In this document: positions 10,388 to 18,004 of the stretch, piece after piece | Layout: each line of letters opens with the position of its first letter | How positions within the stretch are numbered: position 1 is the first letter of the stretch | Origin: Pseudonocardiaceae bacterium YIM PH 21723 | GTDB taxonomy: Bacteria; Actinomycetota; Actinomycetes; Mycobacteriales; Pseudonocardiaceae | Reading direction: 5' to 3' | Assembly: GCA_003600225.1 (NCBI GenBank) | Contig: QZFT01000061.1 | Location: 1 to 46,348 of the forward strand | Length of the DNA: 46,348 bases | Program-made: the position numbers and the translations under genes | Notes under the pieces: generated by a model | The model's input: the letters and a program-made list of their open reading frames with translations, nothing else | What the model was told of the DNA's origin: nothing | The model's database searches: none

Positions 10388-11641
10388 ATGACCGCGACCG
10401 TCTCCGGTGAACGCACCGAGCAGACACCAGCACGACCTACGGTCACGGGATTCCTCATCCGGTACAGCTGGCTGATCCTCATCCTGGTGCTGGCGCCCTA
10501 CCTGGTGCTCTGGCGGATCTGGCCGTTCGCCCTGAGCCTGATGATCGACGTGCAGGTGTACCAGGCCGGGGGTCACTTCGTGATCAACGGCCTGGATCTG
10601 TACCGGCAGAACGTGGTGAACGGCGGCCTGTACTTCACGTACACGCCGTTCGCCGCGCTGCTGTTCACCCTGCTCACCCCGCTGCCGGTGGGCGTGCTGA
10701 AGGTCCTGGTCATGGTGGGCAACCTGGCCGGGATCGGCTTCGCCGCGTACCTGTCGCTGCGCTCGCTCGGCACACCCCGCGGCCGGGACCTGACACTGCT
10801 GTCGGTGGCGCTGCTCGGCCCGCTGTTCTGGCTGGAACCGGCCCGGTCCACCGTCTGGCTGGGGCAGATCAACCTGCTGTTGCTGGTCCTGCTGCTGTGG
10901 GACCTGATCCGCCGCGACGGGCAGCGCTGGCAGGGCGTGCTGGTGGGCGTGGCGGCCGGCATCAAGCTCACGCCGGCGATCTTCATCGGCTACCTGCTGC
11001 TCACCGGCCGGTTCCGCGCCGCGGGCAACGCGCTGCTGGGCCTGGTAGCCACCATCGGCATCGGCTTCCTGCTGCTGCCCAAGGACTCCCTGGCCTACTG
11101 GGGTGGCACGTTCGTGGCCGCCGACCGGGTGGGCAGCATCACCGACCCGCGTAACCAGTCCCTGGCCGGGGCGGTTGCCAGGGCCGTCGGCTGGGCGCCG
11201 GAGCAACGGTTCGGCTGGCTGCTGGGCGCCGTACTGCTGGGCGCCGTCGGGCTGGGGCTGGCCGTACTGGCGCATCGCCGCGGCCACCACCTGCTCGGGC
11301 TGGTGCTGTGCGGGCTGACCTCGACCGTGGTGGCGCCGTTCTCCTGGCACCACCACTGGGTCTGGTTCGTGCCCCTGGCCTGCCTGCTGTTCGCCGGGCG
11401 GCGCTGGTGGCTACTGGGTGGGCTGTACCTGCTGGTGTTCCCGTGGGTGATCCGCTGGCCCATGTCGGATGGCAGCATCGGCAAGTTCGGCTGGTACTCG
11501 CTGCCGCCGTTCCACGGCCTGGAGCTTCTGTATCAGAACGTGTACTTGGTGGTCTTCCTGATCGTCGTCGGATACACACTGTCGGTACTGGGCAGATCCA
11601 CCAAAGAGCGCACGCCTGCGCACGCCAGACCCGTAGAATGA
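10388..11641 (+). CDS. Polytopic membrane mannosyltransferase, GT87/DUF2029 family
   Basis: A 417-residue protein with about ten hydrophobic segments starting at residue 22 (FLIRYSWLILILVLAPYLVLW). GT87 proteins are GT-C enzymes that transfer mannose from polyprenyl-phosphate mannose on the outer membrane face, as PimE does for phosphatidylinositol mannosides. Family features seen are the Asp in the first extracytoplasmic loop (MIDVQVYQAGGHFVINGLDLY), TVWLGQINLLLLVLLLWDL, GIKLTPAIF, and WHHHWVWFVPL. The ATG at 10388 follows a GGGG-rich site. Its 3' end contains the promoter of the downstream antitoxin gene. The acceptor lipid or glycan is unknown. Confidence 0.85.
   Translation: MTATVSGERTEQTPARPTVTGFLIRYSWLILILVLAPYLVLWRIWPFALSLMIDVQVYQAGGHFVINGLDLYRQNVVNGGLYFTYTPFAALLFTLLTPLPVGVLKVLVMVGNLAGIGFAAYLSLRSLGTPRGRDLTLLSVALLGPLFWLEPARSTVWLGQINLLLLVLLLWDLIRRDGQRWQGVLVGVAAGIKLTPAIFIGYLLLTGRFRAAGNALLGLVATIGIGFLLLPKDSLAYWGGTFVAADRVGSITDPRNQSLAGAVARAVGWAPEQRFGWLLGAVLLGAVGLGLAVLAHRRGHHLLGLVLCGLTSTVVAPFSWHHHWVWFVPLACLLFAGRRWWLLGGLYLLVFPWVIRWPMSDGSIGKFGWYSLPPFHGLELLYQNVYLVVFLIVVGYTLSVLGRSTKERTPAHARPVE
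11634..11639 (+). promoter_or_regulatory. -10 box TAGAAT of the antitoxin-toxin pair (leaderless)
   Basis: TAGAAT inside the last codons of the GT87 gene is followed by 6 nt and then the antitoxin ATG at 11646. No ribosome binding site precedes that ATG. This is the usual arrangement of an actinobacterial leaderless transcript, so the pair can be expressed separately from the upstream gene. Confidence 0.55.
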
Positions 11642-11645
11642 CCCC

Positions 11646-12230
11646 ATGGCCCTCCCACTGGAAACGGTGCTGGCCCGCAGTGGTTTGCGGGCGACCGCTG
11701 CCGAGTTCCTGGCGCTGGTCGAGGAGGCGGTGCAGCGGTTCGCCCCGCCCGACCCGATCCCGGCCGACCACTTCTCCGCCGCCGAAGCCGGTGTGCTGAG
11801 CGCGGTGGGCCTGAACCTGAACCCGCTGGGAGCCGAGGAAGCGGACGGCCGCACCCGGACGGTGATCGCGCTGACCATACTGCGCGACTCGGCGTTGTCG
11901 GTGACCGACGCGGCGGCCCGGCTCGACGTGGACACCAGCCGGATCCGGCACCAGCTGGCCGAACGCCAGCTGCTGGGCTGGAAGGAACAGGGCAACTGGC
12001 GGCTCCCCGTCTGGCAGTTCACCGAGGCCGGGAAACTCCCCGGTCTGGCCGCCGTGATCACCGCGTTGCCCGGTGACCAGCCCGCGCTGGTGATCGCCGG
12101 TTTCATGACCTGCCCGCAGGAAGACCTGCTGATCGACGACACCCCGACCGCGCCCCGCGACTGGCTCCTCGCCGGTGGTGACCCGGCCCCGGTGACCCGG
12201 CTCGCAGCGAACCTCGGCACGGCACCGTGA
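11646..12230 (+). CDS. Helix-turn-helix antitoxin of a RES-type toxin-antitoxin pair
   Basis: The 194-residue product has a central helix-turn-helix (LSVTDAAARLDVDTSRIRHQLAERQLLGWK, about residues 80-112) followed by a wing-like stretch (GNWRLPVWQF). This architecture precedes RES-domain toxins in many actinobacteria. In characterised RES/Xre pairs the antitoxin binds and blocks the toxin active site and represses the operon. The C-terminal part from about residue 130 would be the toxin-binding region by analogy. Its TGA overlaps the toxin GTG by 4 nt, giving translational coupling. It lacks a clear DUF2384 signature, so it is a divergent antitoxin type; the assignment rests on context plus the helix-turn-helix. 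Confidence 0.75.
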   Translation: MALPLETVLARSGLRATAAEFLALVEEAVQRFAPPDPIPADHFSAAEAGVLSAVGLNLNPLGAEEADGRTRTVIALTILRDSALSVTDAAARLDVDTSRIRHQLAERQLLGWKEQGNWRLPVWQFTEAGKLPGLAAVITALPGDQPALVIAGFMTCPQEDLLIDDTPTAPRDWLLAGGDPAPVTRLAANLGTAP

Positions 12231-12889
12231 CCCGGCTTCCCCGCCCACCCGGAGTCGCCGAACTGCGTTCGATGGTGCGCCCCCGCCGGGACATCGTCGA
12301 GGTGCACGGCACCACCCGCCTGGTCCGCGTGTACAACGCGAGCGGCCGGGCTCAGCAGAAGTGGGACTCGTTCCGGTACACCGGTCCGCTGGCGCACGCC
12401 CGGTTCGACCCGCACCGGCCCGCCGCCGACGGCTCCCCCACCAACAGCGCCGACCACGGAGTGCTCTACTTCGGGCTCTCGGTGCGCACCAGCATCGCCG
12501 AGGTGTACCAGACCTCGTCCATTGTGGACCGGCACACGAAGAAGCCCCAGCTGGTGGTGATCCGCCCATCGCGCACCCTGCGGCTGCTGGACCTGGTGGG
12601 CATCTGGCCGACCCGGGTGGGCGCCTCCCAGGCGATCAGTTCCGGCCCCCGCTGGCGCACCCAGGAATGGGCCCGGGTGATCCGGGAGGCCTGTCCGGAC
12701 CTGGACGGCCTCTGGTACCGGTCCTCGATGGATTCCGGCAACCCGGCAGTGTGCCTGTGGGACCCGCCGGCGAGCTCGGCGATGCCGGACAAGCCGGACA
12801 TCCACCTACCGCTCGACCATCCTGGACTGGACCTCCCGCTGGCGCGGATCTGCGAGGAGCTGAACTACACGCTGCTGCCCGCGGACTGA
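12227..12889 (+). CDS. RES-domain toxin (NAD+-degrading family)
   Basis: The 220-residue protein shows the three residues that name the family: Arg34 in LVRVYNASG, Glu92 in TSIAEVYQTS and Ser166 in LWYRSSMDSG. Characterised RES toxins (such as MbcT of Mycobacterium tuberculosis) deplete or use NAD+, by phosphorolysis or ADP-ribosyl transfer, and stop growth unless the antitoxin is present. The GTG at 12227 overlaps the antitoxin stop by 4 nt. The stop at 12889 is followed at once by a composite inverted-repeat element. All family key residues seem present, so the toxin is probably active. Confidence 0.85.
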   Translation: MTRLPRPPGVAELRSMVRPRRDIVEVHGTTRLVRVYNASGRAQQKWDSFRYTGPLAHARFDPHRPAADGSPTNSADHGVLYFGLSVRTSIAEVYQTSSIVDRHTKKPQLVVIRPSRTLRLLDLVGIWPTRVGASQAISSGPRWRTQEWARVIREACPDLDGLWYRSSMDSGNPAVCLWDPPASSAMPDKPDIHLPLDHPGLDLPLARICEELNYTLLPAD

Positions 12890-12895
12890 GCTGCG

Positions 12896-13430
12896 GGGGC
12901 TGGGTCTGGCGGTTGTCGAAGGCGGCTTTGGAGGGGGAGGTGGGTGGGGGCCTGGGTCTTTCCTGCCTTCGTGTTGGGTGGGGGCACGCCGGTCTGGCCT
13001 TCGAGCGGGTTGGAGTCTGGCCTGCTTATGGTGCGGACCTGCGCGTGGCTGGTGGGGCCGCTGAGGTTGGTGGTGTTCTTGTGGGTGAATGGGGTGGGGT
13101 TGTGCGTCGTTAAAGACGATTTTTGGGGCCTGAAATCGTCTTTAACGTGGAACAACCCATCGGTCCACAGTGGGCTCATCGCCGATGTACCGCGCCCGTC
13201 AGAGCAACAGCAGCGTGATCACCACAGGTCGTGACCACCAGCCGCCACCAGACCCCAGAACGCTGTCCCAGTCGGGCTTCCCGATCACACCCAGTCATCC
13301 CGAGTCTCCAGCAGGCAGCCGACGACCAGTCCGGCGTGCCCCCACCCAACAGCCCGGCAGGAAAGACGCCCCCACCCACCCATCTCCCCCTCCAAAGCCA
13401 TCCTTCGCCAACCACCAGAAGCACCCCGAC
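12896..13430. repeat. Composite intergenic element, copy 1 (inverted ~105-nt arms around a hairpin)
   Basis: The left arm (12896-12999, forward) and right arm (13326-13430, reverse complement) share a consensus including GGCTTTGGAGGGGGAG, TTTCCTGCC and GGTGGGGGCACGCCGG. They are separated by about 326 nt that contain the 15-bp hairpin at 13108-13147. The same arrangement occurs at 40021-40487. The arms give low-complexity Gly/Pro-rich translations in all frames and no credible gene. It fills the gap between the RES toxin and the convergent terC gene. It is probably a dispersed non-coding element. Confidence 0.8.
13108..13147. repeat. Perfect 15-bp hairpin inside composite element 1
   Basis: CGTTAAAGACGATTT (13108-13122) and its exact complement (13133-13147) are separated by 10 nt. 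The stem is AT-richer than its surroundings and has no T-run, so it is not a typical terminator. It occupies the same place in element 1 as the hairpin at 40185-40233 does in element 2, but the stem sequence differs completely. Confidence 0.85.
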
Positions 13431-13444
13431 CCCCGAACACGACA

Positions 13445-13472
13445 ACGGCCCCCTCGAATCCGAGGGGGCCGT
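13445..13472 (-). terminator. Terminator of terC
   Basis: A 12-bp perfect GC-rich stem (ACGGCCCCCTCG with its complement, loop AATC) lies 15 nt beyond the terC stop codon on the minus strand. It could also stop transcripts arriving from the toxin side. Confidence 0.8.
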
Positions 13473-13486
13473 GACGTCGAGCAGGG

Positions 13487-14485
13487 TCAGAGCTTCTTCA
13501 CCGCACTGGGGTCCAGCTTGACCTTGATCAGGCTGGCCACCGTCGTCAGGAACAGGACGCTCACGATCACCGTCAGGGACAGCTCGATGCTGATCTCGGG
13601 CACCGGGATCGACTTGCCGCCGTTCAGGAACGACAGCGTGTTCTCGCGCAGGGCCTCGAAAATCAGCTTCACGCCGATGAAGCCGAGGATCACCGACAGG
13701 CCGATCGACAGGTAGACCAGCCGGTTGAGCAGCCCGCCGATCAGGAAGTACAGCTGGCGCAGACCCATCAGGGCGAAGGCGTTGGCGGTGAACACCAGGA
13801 ACGCCTCCTGGGTGAGCCCGAAGATCGCCGGGATGGAGTCCAGGGCGAACAACAGGTCGGTGCTGCCGATGGCGAACATGACCACGAACATCGGGGTCAC
13901 CCAGCGCTTGCCGTCGATCCGGATGAACGACTTGTGCTCGTGGTACTTGTCGGTGACCGGCAGCACCCGCCGCACGGTGCGCAGCATGATGTTCTCTTTG
14001 AACTCGTCCGAATCGTCGTCCCCACCGGCGCTGGCCAGGTGGTAGGCGGTGTAGATCAGGAAAGCGCCGAAGAGGTAGAAGATCCAGCTGAACTCGTGGA
14101 TCGCGGCCGAACCGACGCCGATGAAGATGCCGCGCATGAACAACGCCATCACTATGCCGAACAGCAGCACCCGGTGCTGGTGGATCAGCGGCACGGCGAA
14201 CGCGTTCATGATCACCACGAACACGAAGAGATTGTCGACCGAGAGCGAGTACTCGGTGATGTAGCCGGCGAAGAACTGTTTCGCCATCTCCCCGCCGACA
14301 TCGGGCACGAACAGCCAGATCCCGATGCCGAACAACACCGCACACGCGATGTAGAAGATCACCCAGCGGGCGGCCTCGCCGATCGTCACCTTGTGCGGCT
14401 TGTGATCGACGATCACCAGGTCAACAGCCAGGAGGACCAGTAGCCCGCCGACCGTGGCGATCCATACCCACAGGGGGACGTCCAT
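13487..14485 (-). CDS. terC: TerC/Alx-family membrane protein, probable manganese exporter
   Basis: A 332-residue polytopic membrane protein. TerC-family signatures are seen: the acidic membrane segments YSLSVDNLFVFVVI and FAIGSTDLLFALDSIPAIFG with their conserved Asp residues, and about eight membrane helices. The ATG at 14485 has GGAGG 6 nt upstream; a GTG three bases before it is too close to that site. A manganese-sensing yybP-ykoY aptamer lies directly upstream, which agrees with work on Alx/MntP/TerC proteins in Mn2+ efflux or metal loading of exported proteins. It is transcribed alone and ends with a strong terminator. The old tellurite-resistance label should not be taken as its function. 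Confidence 0.92.
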   Translation of the reverse strand: MDVPLWVWIATVGGLLVLLAVDLVIVDHKPHKVTIGEAARWVIFYIACAVLFGIGIWLFVPDVGGEMAKQFFAGYITEYSLSVDNLFVFVVIMNAFAVPLIHQHRVLLFGIVMALFMRGIFIGVGSAAIHEFSWIFYLFGAFLIYTAYHLASAGGDDDSDEFKENIMLRTVRRVLPVTDKYHEHKSFIRIDGKRWVTPMFVVMFAIGSTDLLFALDSIPAIFGLTQEAFLVFTANAFALMGLRQLYFLIGGLLNRLVYLSIGLSVILGFIGVKLIFEALRENTLSFLNGGKSIPVPEISIELSLTVIVSVLFLTTVASLIKVKLDPSAVKKL

Positions 14486-14491
14486 CACTTA

Positions 14492-14498
14492 CCTCCGG
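14492..14498 (-). promoter_or_regulatory. terC ribosome binding site, complementary to riboswitch P1
   Basis: CCGGAGG, 6 nt before the terC ATG, can pair over 7 bases (one G-U) with CCUCUGG at 14525-14519, the 3' strand of the riboswitch P1 helix. Pairing is mutually exclusive with P1. Confidence 0.6.
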
Positions 14499-14518
14499 AA
14501 AAGCCCATAGGGCACCCA

Positions 14519-14621
14519 CCAGAGGTCTCTTCCCCTCGCACCAGGCGAGTCGGCGGTACCGGGCCCGGGCTGGAACCGGACCGTGATGACGGCACCGTCG
14601 CGAAGGAGTACTCCCCTCCCA
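14519..14621 (-). ncRNA. yybP-ykoY manganese riboswitch upstream of terC
   Basis: Reading the minus strand, P1 5' strand GGGAGG is followed by the conserved GGAGUA (14614-14609), then the actinobacterial-looking CUCCUUCGCGACGGUG and UCAUCACGG segments, GC-rich stems, and the second conserved block AAGAGACC running into the P1 3' strand CCUCUGG (14525-14519). The order and spacing match the yybP-ykoY aptamer, in which the GGGGAGUA and AGACC loops dock to bind Mn2+. It ends about 34 nt before the terC start, and the P1 3' strand can instead cover the ribosome binding site, suggesting a translational ON switch in high manganese. Confidence 0.85.
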
Positions 14622-14845
14622 ACCCCATCAGCATGGCACATCCACTGATGGGACGTCCCGGCGGTAGTGATCGACACACCGGGATACCTCCTGGCAGACG
14701 CGGCTCTACCCCCATCCGAGGGAGAGCAGACTCACGCCGCATTGTCCCAAGTCGAGACCTCATTCCCCCATAGCTTTCACCCCGTCCAGCCATTCGGCCC
14801 AACCACAGTGGCACCGCTCTCAGCGTTTCCTCAGCCAACCTGGCC

Positions 14846-14851
14846 TAACGT
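14846..14851 (+). promoter_or_regulatory. -10 box TAACGT of the hydrolase-ABC fusion gene (leaderless)
   Basis: TAACGT followed by exactly 7 nt and the GTG at 14859, with no ribosome binding site. No clear -35 element. Confidence 0.55.
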
Positions 14852-14858
14852 TGCTTCC

Positions 14859-17756
14859 GTGGCGTTCCTCCGCAATCGCATCCCGCTCCTCGCCGGGCTC
14901 GGGATCCTCCTCATCGGCGCTCTGCTCGCGTGGCTGCTGCTGCCCGCGTCCCGGCCTGCCGACATCCGGTCCACCGATGTCACCATCCCGGTGGCCGCGG
15001 CCCCGGACAGTCCGCAGACCATCGACCTGGACGCGACGGTCTTCCAGCCCGAGCGGACCCCGGCGCCCGCCGTGCTGCTGGCGCACGGCTTCGGCGGCAA
15101 CAAGGACGACCTGCGGGATCAGGCCACCGAGCTGGCCAGGTCCGGCATGCTGGTGCTGACCTTCACCGCCCGCGGCTTCGGCAAGAGCGGCGGACAGATC
15201 GCGCTGAACTCCCCCGACTTCGAGATCGCCGACGGAAAAGCGCTGGTCAGCTGGCTGGCCCAGCGGCCGGATGTGCTCAAGGACGGCCCGGACGACCCGA
15301 AGGTGGGCGTCTCCGGCGGCTCCTACGGCGGCGCGTTCGCCCTGTTGCTGGCGGGCACGGACAAGCGGGTGGACGTCATCGCCCCGGTGATCACCTACAA
15401 CGACCTCACGCAGTCCCTGCTGCCGAACAACGCCACCGCCCCCGGACCGGCCGGAGCCGGTACCCCGGCGGCGGCCGCCACCGGCGGCGACGGGGTGCTG
15501 AAGAAGGACTGGGTCGGCCGGCTGTTCGCCGGAGCGGCCCGGTCGCCACAGCCGGGCAGCAAGCCGGAACCCAGCGTCTGCGGCCGGTTCCAGCCACAGG
15601 TCTGCGCCGCCTACATCGAACTGGCCACCACCGGCAGGCCCGGCGCGGCGACCCTGGATCTGCTGCACCGCAACTCCCCCGCGACGGTGACGGGCAACAT
15701 CACCGTGCCGACGCTGCTGGTGCAGGGTGAGCAGGACACCCTGTTCGGCCTGGACCAGGCGGATGCCAATGCCCGGCAGATCCGCGCGGCGGGCGGCACC
15801 GTGAAGGTCGTCTGGTACCCGGGTGGTCACGATGGCGAACAGCCCGACCAGAAACTCCGCGGCCAGATCGGCGACTGGCTGCACCACTACCTGACCAAGT
15901 CCGGCGCCGAACCCTCCCAGGGCTTCTCCTACACGGTGCGCAGCCCGTTCCGCAGCGGCGGATCGGCCGGGCGCACGGTCACCGCCCCTGGCTACCCGGA
16001 TCAGACCCCGCGGGACACACTGCCGCTGAGCGGCCCCCAGCAGCCGGTGCTCACCCCGCCCGGCGGGAACCCGGCCTCCACCAGCTCCATCCCCGGACTG
16101 TCCGCCTTCGGCGGTTCGGCGGTGGGCAGCCTGCTGTCAGTGGACCCACCGGGGCAGTTCGCCCTGTTCCAGACCGAACCGCTGCCCGCCCAGCTGACCG
16201 TGTCCGGCGTGTCCACTGTGGACGTGCAGGTAGCCGGGATGCCGGGCGCTGGTGGCGATGCCACGCTGTTCGTGAAGCTCTACGACGTGGCACCGGACGG
16301 CCGCCGCACGCTTCCCGGCGGCGCGGTGGCGCCGATCCGGGTACAGAACATTCCCGCCGACGGCAGCCCGGCGACCGTCCGGGTGTCCCTGCCCGGCGTC
16401 GTGGCCCCGATCGCCGCCGGGCACCGGCTGGCGGTCGTGGTCGCCAGCACCGAGTCCAGCTACGCGGGTGACACCCAGCCCTCGATCCACCTGGTGGGCA
16501 TGGCCTCAGGGCTGACGGTGCCCAAGGTCGGCGGCACCCGTGAGGCGGCCGCCGTGCCGCTGCCCGCGCTACTCGGCATCGGGGCCGCCCTACTGGCCCT
16601 GCTGCTGGCGGTGCTCGCCGCGACCATCCGCCGGCGGCGCGCCGACACGGTGCAGGAGTCGCTGACCGGGGTGCCGCTGGCCATCGAAGGGCTGTCCAAG
16701 TCCTATCCCGGTGGCCTGACGGCGGTGCGGGACCTGAGTTTCCGGGTGGAGCAGGGCCAGGTCCTGGGCCTGCTCGGCCCGAACGGCGCGGGTAAGACCA
16801 CGACCCTGCGGATGCTGATGGGCCTGGTCCATCCCAGCGCGGGCACCATCCGGGTGTTCGGCCACGCGATCTTCCCCGGGGCGCCGGTGCTGTCCCGGAT
16901 CGGCAGCTTCGTGGAGGGCTCGGGATTCCTGCCGCACGCCAGCGGCATGGAGAACCTGCGGCTCTACTGGGCGGCCACCGGCAGGCCGGAATCCGAGGCC
17001 CGGTTCGACGAGGCTCTGGAGATCGCCGGTCTGGGTACCTCCGTGCGCCGCCGGGTCGGCACCTACAGCCAGGGCATGCGGCAGCGGCTGGCCATCGCCC
17101 AGGCGATGCTCGGCCTGCCGGACCTGTTGGTACTCGACGAACCGGCCAACGGTCTCGACCCGCCACAGATCCACCAGATGCGTGACGTGCTGCGCCGCTA
17201 CGCCGCGAGCGGCCGCACGGTGCTGGTCTCCAGCCACCTGCTGTCCGAGGTGGAACAGACCTGCACCCACGTGGTCGTCATGCACCGCGGCGCACTGGTG
17301 GCCGAGGGCGAGGTCGCCGACATCGTCGCGGGCGGCGGCGCGGCCACGTTCACCGTGGACGATCGGCAGCGGGCGATCGCGGTCCTGGAGGCCATGGACG
17401 GTGTCAGCGAGGTCGCTCCGGAACACGGCGCGATCATCACGAATGGCGCCGCTCCCGCCGACATCCTGGTCGACGCGGTCCCAGACGTTGCCGAGGGCGC
17501 CACCTCCCCGGAGGCCGCACCCCGAAACGGCACAAGTCCGGGACCACGGCACGCCGCAGCACCCCGGGAAGCCGCCGCACCCCAGGACGGCACCCCCGGA
17601 GACAAGGGCGTCGTCCACGCCAACCTCGGCGGACTCCCCCGCTCCGTGGCGGTCGCCGCCCTGGTCGACGCCGGCATCGCCGTCGATTCGGCAGGTCCCC
17701 GCCGCCGCCTGGAGGACGCGTTCCTCCAGCTGGTCGGAGAGGGCCCCAGCCTATGA
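14859..17756 (+). CDS. Fusion protein: membrane-anchored alpha/beta-hydrolase (CocE/X-Pro peptidase-like) joined to an ABC transporter ATPase
   Basis: A 965-residue protein with two enzymatic halves. The first helix (about 6-25) is followed by an alpha/beta-hydrolase: LLAHGFGGNKDDLRDQ, nucleophile Ser155 in SGGSYGG, Asp in GEQDTLFG and His in GGHDG. Next is a jelly-roll like the C-terminal domain of X-Pro dipeptidyl-peptidases (FALFQTEPLPAQLTVSG), then a second helix at about 566-588. The ABC ATPase has Walker A GPNGAGKTT (640-648), signature YSQGMRQRLA, Walker B LLVLDEPANGLDP and the H-loop. An Ala/Pro-rich insert lies near the end. The topology puts the hydrolase outside and the ATPase inside. 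The permease gene follows. A leaderless GTG at 14859 is preferred; earlier in-frame starts lack signals. Substrate unknown. Confidence 0.88.
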   Translation: MAFLRNRIPLLAGLGILLIGALLAWLLLPASRPADIRSTDVTIPVAAAPDSPQTIDLDATVFQPERTPAPAVLLAHGFGGNKDDLRDQATELARSGMLVLTFTARGFGKSGGQIALNSPDFEIADGKALVSWLAQRPDVLKDGPDDPKVGVSGGSYGGAFALLLAGTDKRVDVIAPVITYNDLTQSLLPNNATAPGPAGAGTPAAAATGGDGVLKKDWVGRLFAGAARSPQPGSKPEPSVCGRFQPQVCAAYIELATTGRPGAATLDLLHRNSPATVTGNITVPTLLVQGEQDTLFGLDQADANARQIRAAGGTVKVVWYPGGHDGEQPDQKLRGQIGDWLHHYLTKSGAEPSQGFSYTVRSPFRSGGSAGRTVTAPGYPDQTPRDTLPLSGPQQPVLTPPGGNPASTSSIPGLSAFGGSAVGSLLSVDPPGQFALFQTEPLPAQLTVSGVSTVDVQVAGMPGAGGDATLFVKLYDVAPDGRRTLPGGAVAPIRVQNIPADGSPATVRVSLPGVVAPIAAGHRLAVVVASTESSYAGDTQPSIHLVGMASGLTVPKVGGTREAAAVPLPALLGIGAALLALLLAVLAATIRRRRADTVQESLTGVPLAIEGLSKSYPGGLTAVRDLSFRVEQGQVLGLLGPNGAGKTTTLRMLMGLVHPSAGTIRVFGHAIFPGAPVLSRIGSFVEGSGFLPHASGMENLRLYWAATGRPESEARFDEALEIAGLGTSVRRRVGTYSQGMRQRLAIAQAMLGLPDLLVLDEPANGLDPPQIHQMRDVLRRYAASGRTVLVSSHLLSEVEQTCTHVVVMHRGALVAEGEVADIVAGGGAATFTVDDRQRAIAVLEAMDGVSEVAPEHGAIITNGAAPADILVDAVPDVAEGATSPEAAPRNGTSPGPRHAAAPREAAAPQDGTPGDKGVVHANLGGLPRSVAVAALVDAGIAVDSAGPRRRLEDAFLQLVGEGPSL

Positions 17757-18004
17757 CCACCGCACCGGCACACCGTGGCTCCCCGAACCACCGCCTGACC
17801 TGCCCGAAACCCACGACAGGTCGCACTCGTCATGGGACAAGGCCACGACAAGCACACCCGACCTCGACTCGATCGGGTGAAGAGCCAGCCGGCACGCCTC
17901 GATTCGCCCGTCCCAGCCCTCTGCTGAGCAAGACAGCCCCCGCGAGGCAGCCCGAGCAGGACGCCGGCCCCGCGCCGAGCACCCCGACCAAGGAGCGCGC
18001 ATGA
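17753..18004 (+). CDS. Proline/threonine-rich small ORF linking the fusion gene to its permease
   Basis: An 83-codon frame starts at an ATG overlapping the preceding TGA by 4 nt (ATGA at 17753-17756) and ends in a TGA overlapping the permease ATG by 4 nt (18001-18004). The peptide is basic and rich in Pro, Thr and Arg, without helix-forming stretches, signal peptide or membrane segment. Two exact ATGA junctions are unlikely by chance and would carry ribosomes across the 244-nt gap. However, AAGGAG at 17990-17995 gives the permease its own binding site, and the composition is not protein-like. It may be a coupling ORF rather than a functional protein. Confidence 0.4.
   Translation: MTTAPAHRGSPNHRLTCPKPTTGRTRHGTRPRQAHPTSTRSGEEPAGTPRFARPSPLLSKTAPARQPEQDAGPAPSTPTKERA

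Noticed and set aside
12944-13521. Several frames of 60-180 codons with Gly/Pro-rich peptides such as VPPPNSPAGK
   Set aside because: They are translations of the repeat arms of composite element 1 (and similarly of element 2 at 39924-40601), have no consistent start signals and occur on both strands.
13487-14485. A tellurite-resistance ter operon formed by TerC and the TerB_N protein
   Set aside because: The two genes are 26 kb apart with no TerD, TerA or TerZ homologues, and terC has a manganese riboswitch, so it is a metal-handling gene rather than part of a ter system.
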